Shown one piece after another: positions 60,745 to 64,000 of a stretch of DNA of 64,000 nt. Source of the stretch: Marinobacter salsuginis (GTDB lineage: Bacteria; Pseudomonadota; Gammaproteobacteria; Pseudomonadales; Oleiphilaceae); assembly GCF_009617755.1 (NCBI RefSeq), contig NZ_BGZH01000002.1, positions 248,001 through 312,000 on the forward strand. Reading direction: 5' to 3'. The number at the start of each line of letters is the position of its first letter. The first letter of the stretch is position 1. The notes below the pieces were generated by a model. It did not search any database, was not told the DNA's origin, and saw only the letters and a program-made list of their open reading frames with translations. The position numbers and the translations under genes were made by a program.

Positions 60745-61500
60745 TCAATACTCCAACGTCAGTAATACCACAGACAGATTGTCGCCAGCCTCGTTTGCCA
60801 GGCCGGCATCAATCAGTGCCTGAACCGTGCGCTCCATGCCGCCACTTTCCTTTTGGATCTCAAGCCACCGGTATTCCGGGACCGAATCGGTTAACCCATC
60901 GGAACACAGCAGGAGCACATCCCCCTTTTCGAGGGTTTCACGCCGATAACTCGGAACCGCCTGCTCCACTGTTCCCACTGCCCGGGTCAGAACATTCCTG
61001 AACGGCACATTGGGCACATCCGCCGCGGTAATGCTGCCGTCTTCCAGCATATTCTGGACCACGGTATCGTCCCGCGTCAGACACACCGCCTGGCTGCTAC
61101 GCAGGCTGTAACACCGGGAATCTCCAACATGGGCAATGTGCGCCTGATCCTCAATCACCCAGGCCACCACCAGTGTGGTGCCCATCTTTTCAAGTTTCGG
61201 GTCCCCGGAACGGCGGTTCACTATCCGCTCATTGGCCAGCGAGAAGGCCCGCTCCAGATGTTCCCGGATGGCACCATCGGTGCCGTCGAACGCGCCACCA
61301 GCAATGGCCGGTTCCAGGGATTCGATAACGGCATCAACTGCCAGACGGCTGGCGACCTCACCACCCTGATGCCCACCCATGCCGTCGGCAACCACCAGTA
61401 ACGCCTGATCACCGGCATCATTGATCCGCCAGTCGACAACGTCCTGGTTCGACTCCCGCACGGCTCCCCGGTGACTTTGACCAGCAACGTGATAGCGCAT
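60745..61500 (-). CDS. PP2C-family Ser/Thr protein phosphatase
   Basis: A 251-residue PPM phosphatase: SHRGAVRESNQDVVDW, ADGMGGHQGGEVAS with the metal-binding Asp, AHVGDSRCY, LLLCSDGLTDSVP and NLSVVLLTL. It has all metal ligands and no extra domain. It reverses the kinase and shares a one-base TGATG overlap with it. Confidence 0.92.
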   Translation of the reverse strand: MRYHVAGQSHRGAVRESNQDVVDWRINDAGDQALLVVADGMGGHQGGEVASRLAVDAVIESLEPAIAGGAFDGTDGAIREHLERAFSLANERIVNRRSGDPKLEKMGTTLVVAWVIEDQAHIAHVGDSRCYSLRSSQAVCLTRDDTVVQNMLEDGSITAADVPNVPFRNVLTRAVGTVEQAVPSYRRETLEKGDVLLLCSDGLTDSVPEYRWLEIQKESGGMERTVQALIDAGLANEAGDNLSVVLLTLEY

Positions 61501-63155
61501 CAGGACACCTCCTGGCCAGCTTCGCGAACGGCCAGACGACGCACAGCCTCTGCCATGGTTGCTGCGCTGGCGAAGCGCTTGTCCGGCTCACGCTGGATGG
61601 CCTTGTTGATCAGACGGACCACGCCGTTTGGCAGGTCCGGGTTGAACTCGCGGACGCTGCGCGGGCGCTTGTTGAGAATCTGGTAGGTCAGGTTGGCCAG
61701 GGTGTCGCCCTGATAGGGCGTTTCGCCGCTCACCAGCTTGTAAAGGGTCACGCCCAGACTATAGATATCAGAGGCTCCGGTGACCTTCTGGCCCTTCAAC
61801 TGTTCCGGCGACATATACAGCGGGCTGCCCATGACCGCCCCGGTTCGCGTTCGGGAGTCATCGGAAATCTTGGCAATGCCGAAATCGGTGATCTTGATAT
61901 CGCCAGAGTCGGGATTGAAGATAATATTTCCGGGCTTGATGTCGCGGTGGACGATTTTCTGGCTGTGGGCGTAGGCCAATGCGTCTGCCACTCGGGCAAC
62001 GATATCCAGCACCCTGGGCAGGGGCAGTAACCGGCCGGATCTGCCGAATTCACTGAGCGGCCGCCCTTTCGCATAGTCCATGGCGATGTAGGCGAGGTCG
62101 GCCTCCTCTCCCACGTCATACACGGTAACGATAGCCGGGTGGCTCAGGCGGCCAGCGGCTTCCGCTTCCCGGAAGAATCGCTCCTTGAGATCCTGCAGCT
62201 GGCCATCATCAAACGCCTGGTAGCTGAGGGTCTTGATAGCAACGGTTCGGGCAATCTTCGGATCCTTGCCCAGATAGACCACACCCATGGCACCACGACC
62301 AATCTCCCGCTCGATTTCATAGCGCCCCAGGGTCGGGCGACTCACTGACGGTTCCGGCATCAACAGGGTGCGGGTGTTGTCGAAACTCCCTCCCTGCACC
62401 AACGAGTTATCCGGTGCGAGCTTCTCCAGTGCCGACAGCCTCGCGGCGGTGTCCCGAAAACCTTTTTTTCGTTCCTGAATACTGCGGTAGGTGCTGACCG
62501 CCTTGTCGTACTGGCGTTTGCGCTCTTGCTGGATGGCGACATCGTAGCGCAGCTCGATCTCGCTCTCACAGTCGGGGCAGCGATCCAGCGCTTCAAGGGC
62601 CTCGTCTGTATGGCCTTGCTGCAGAAACACCTTGGCCAGCTTCAGCCGCGCATCGCGCACATTGTCTGTCAGTGCACGGATGTGTTTCCGTGGCTGCAGC
62701 CAGAACAGCATCACCACATAACCAACCACCAGCAAAGTGAGCACAACGCCAAACGGAACCCAGGCGTTGTGGTAGAACATCAACGCGGCCTGGATCACCA
62801 CGAGCGAGCCGCCAAGCAAAAGCGTGACAGGCAGGGAAACGGCTGCGCCCATCACCGGGATAGCAAGCACCAGATACAGGGCCGCAATTGCCAGCCCTGC
62901 GGTCACTGCCATGTCGGACCAGAGTGGTTCCGAAAGGCCCCGATCAGCCATGGCCGGCCCGAATGCCTCCTGCGGGACAATCGTGGACGGGTCAGAGCCG
63001 TCTGGCACGCCGAGAATGCTGAACAGTGCGCGGTCGGCCCAGCCAACGAGAGCAAGCTGGTCCCCCATCAGGGCAAACACAACAGCCAGAACGAGAATAA
63101 CGGCCCGCAAACTGAACAGGCGCGGTATGAAAGAGAGTATGGCGTTCACAGGCAA
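61500..63155 (-). CDS. membrane-anchored Ser/Thr protein kinase
   Basis: A 551-residue Hanks-type kinase. Membrane helices lie at about 17-37, 83-103, 105-125 and 132-152, with a short extracytoplasmic loop of about 45 residues between the first two. A TPR-like cytoplasmic stretch (170-245) links to the kinase domain (279-540): GRGAMGVVYLG (286-296), Lys308, HRDIKPGN (403-410), DFG (424-426). The helix layout matches CHASE2-type sensors, but the CHASE2 domain itself is missing. It heads the phosphatase and FHA genes. Confidence 0.9.
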   Translation of the reverse strand: MPVNAILSFIPRLFSLRAVILVLAVVFALMGDQLALVGWADRALFSILGVPDGSDPSTIVPQEAFGPAMADRGLSEPLWSDMAVTAGLAIAALYLVLAIPVMGAAVSLPVTLLLGGSLVVIQAALMFYHNAWVPFGVVLTLLVVGYVVMLFWLQPRKHIRALTDNVRDARLKLAKVFLQQGHTDEALEALDRCPDCESEIELRYDVAIQQERKRQYDKAVSTYRSIQERKKGFRDTAARLSALEKLAPDNSLVQGGSFDNTRTLLMPEPSVSRPTLGRYEIEREIGRGAMGVVYLGKDPKIARTVAIKTLSYQAFDDGQLQDLKERFFREAEAAGRLSHPAIVTVYDVGEEADLAYIAMDYAKGRPLSEFGRSGRLLPLPRVLDIVARVADALAYAHSQKIVHRDIKPGNIIFNPDSGDIKITDFGIAKISDDSRTRTGAVMGSPLYMSPEQLKGQKVTGASDIYSLGVTLYKLVSGETPYQGDTLANLTYQILNKRPRSVREFNPDLPNGVVRLINKAIQREPDKRFASAATMAEAVRRLAVREAGQEVS

Positions 63156-63308
63156 CTTTGTTATAAATGGTTGATCTGACTAGTTTAGGAAGCGTGGCGG
63201 AACTTCGATACAACGGCCGGGGTGTTTTTTGTAAGTGTTTGTTTACCTGAGAGAGAGGTCACGTATAGTTATGCCGTCGTTTACCTCAGGGATGATGGAA
63301 ATACACAC
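63156..63308. promoter_or_regulatory. divergent promoter region of the kinase operon and PLD-like gene
   Basis: A 153-base gap between divergent genes. AT-rich stretches (ATAAATGGTTGATCTGACTAG and GTGTTTGTTTACC) are seen; a confident -35/-10 pair could not be assigned. Confidence 0.35.
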
Positions 63309-64000
63309 ATGACACTGAAGTTACTGATTCTCCTGCTGTTGCTCACCCTGGCCGGCATCGGCCTGTACCACACTCAAAAGCCACTGCCACCGGGCATCAG
63401 CTACCGTGGAACCGCGGTGCCGTTGGAAGAACCCGTGCTGCTGACAGACGTCACCCGTCACTATCAGGACGGCCGGGAAGAGCGCGACCATGAAATCTTC
63501 GACGAGGTGTTCCGGCTTGTGGGACAGGCCAACGAGTTCATTCTCGTCGACATGTTTCTATTTAACAGCACCGCACCGGAGAATGTCGCCCACCGCCCTC
63601 TGGCACAACAACTGACCGAGGCACTGCTGGCCAGGAAAGCTGAGAAACCGGAGCTCTCCATTACGGTGATCTCCGATCCTCTGAACACCATGTACGGCGG
63701 CACTATCTCACCCTGGTTCGAGGCCCTGCGTAATGGTGGCATTCCAGTTGTGGAGACCGCGCTTCGTCCACTCAGAGACAGCAACCCGACCTGGTCTGCG
63801 ATCTGGCGCCTGTGTTGCCAGTGGTTCGGAAACAACCCACGGGACGGCTGGCTGGACAACGCCCTGGGCACCAGGCCCGTTACCCTTCGAAGCTACCTCG
63901 CGCTGCTGAACTTCAAGGCCAACCATCGCAAGGTTGTAGTTGCGGATGAGGCCGGTTCCCTCAGAGCCATTGTTACCTCGGCCAACCCCCACGACGGCAG
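63309..64000 (+). CDS. phospholipase D-like protein, 3' partial
   Basis: The frame opened by the ATG at 63309 stays open to the window end (230 codons seen). An N-terminal hydrophobic anchor (LKLLILLLLLTLAGIGLY) is followed by a PLD-fold domain with DGREERDHEIFDEVFRLVGQ, FILVDMFLFN and the first HKD motif HRKVVVAD in NFKANHRKVVVADEAGS. The second HKD would lie beyond the window. Relatives are cardiolipin synthase-like enzymes; the exact lipid substrate is unknown. Confidence 0.82.
   Translation, partial: MTLKLLILLLLLTLAGIGLYHTQKPLPPGISYRGTAVPLEEPVLLTDVTRHYQDGREERDHEIFDEVFRLVGQANEFILVDMFLFNSTAPENVAHRPLAQQLTEALLARKAEKPELSITVISDPLNTMYGGTISPWFEALRNGGIPVVETALRPLRDSNPTWSAIWRLCCQWFGNNPRDGWLDNALGTRPVTLRSYLALLNFKANHRKVVVADEAGSLRAIVTSANPHDG

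Overview
The window looks like a chromosome segment of a marine gammaproteobacterium, most probably Marinobacter or a close relative. This is inferred from the moderately high GC, the gene families (putrescine, valine and HAAT-ABC catabolic clusters, many small regulators) and their arrangement. No rRNA or tRNA gene was recognised. The window opens inside one gene (an MdaB-type quinone reductase) and closes inside another (a phospholipase D-like protein).

Layout. 1-3.8 kb: small redox and detoxification genes (MdaB, secreted cupin, two GFA/CENP-V zinc proteins, a LysR regulator divergent from a VOC-fold protein). 3.9-9.0 kb: lower-GC accessory DNA read on the minus strand, in which small orphan genes alternate with eight recognisable attC recombination sites. 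No integron integrase is present, so this is a CALIN (cluster of attC sites lacking an integrase). Its cassettes carry a nucleotidyltransferase-like protein, a frameshifted membrane protein, a HigBA toxin-antitoxin pair, an SRPBCC protein, zinc-ribbon proteins and unknowns. 9.0-9.44 kb: a non-coding stretch of nested palindromes. 9.4-19.9 kb: DUF2235 hydrolase, EmrE-type exporter, SGNH hydrolase, an AraC-linked TPP enzyme and FAD dehydrogenase pair, an ECF sigma/anti-sigma pair with a secreted protein, and a repeat-bearing lipoprotein.

20.2-29 kb: a putrescine island, with PuuB, PuuC and PuuA for the gamma-glutamylated route and a PotFGHI-type importer. 29-31.2 kb: LysR, DoxX and a LigB-type dioxygenase. 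31.3-41.4 kb: a long minus-strand block with an acyl-CoA synthetase, a thioesterase, an alpha/beta hydrolase and a complete branched-chain-amino-acid-type ABC transporter, preceded by a medium-chain dehydrogenase and a proline-racemase-family protein. Two similar palindromic sites lie upstream of the synthetase and of livG. 41.5-43.5 kb: AI-2E family transporter and a DUF3592 protein.

43.7-50.6 kb: an orphan type VI secretion island. VgrG, a DUF4123 adaptor and an 893-residue LysM-coiled-coil protein overlap in series, and a convergent FGE-like lipoprotein lies at the end. This is the best candidate here for an undescribed system. 50.6-57.3 kb: the valine degradation cluster (MmsB, 3-hydroxyisobutyryl-CoA hydrolase, enoyl-CoA hydratase, acyl-CoA dehydrogenase, MmsA) with a divergent AraC regulator. 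57.4-60.4 kb: SRPBCC protein, ODP-type metallo-beta-lactamase-fold protein, YebC-family regulator and a glutamine amidotransferase. 60.4-63.2 kb: a Ser/Thr phosphorylation operon (membrane kinase, PP2C phosphatase, FHA protein). The PLD-like gene follows, divergent from the kinase.

Start codons were moved downstream of the longest open frame wherever a ribosome-binding site and family alignment supported it; this is stated entry by entry.
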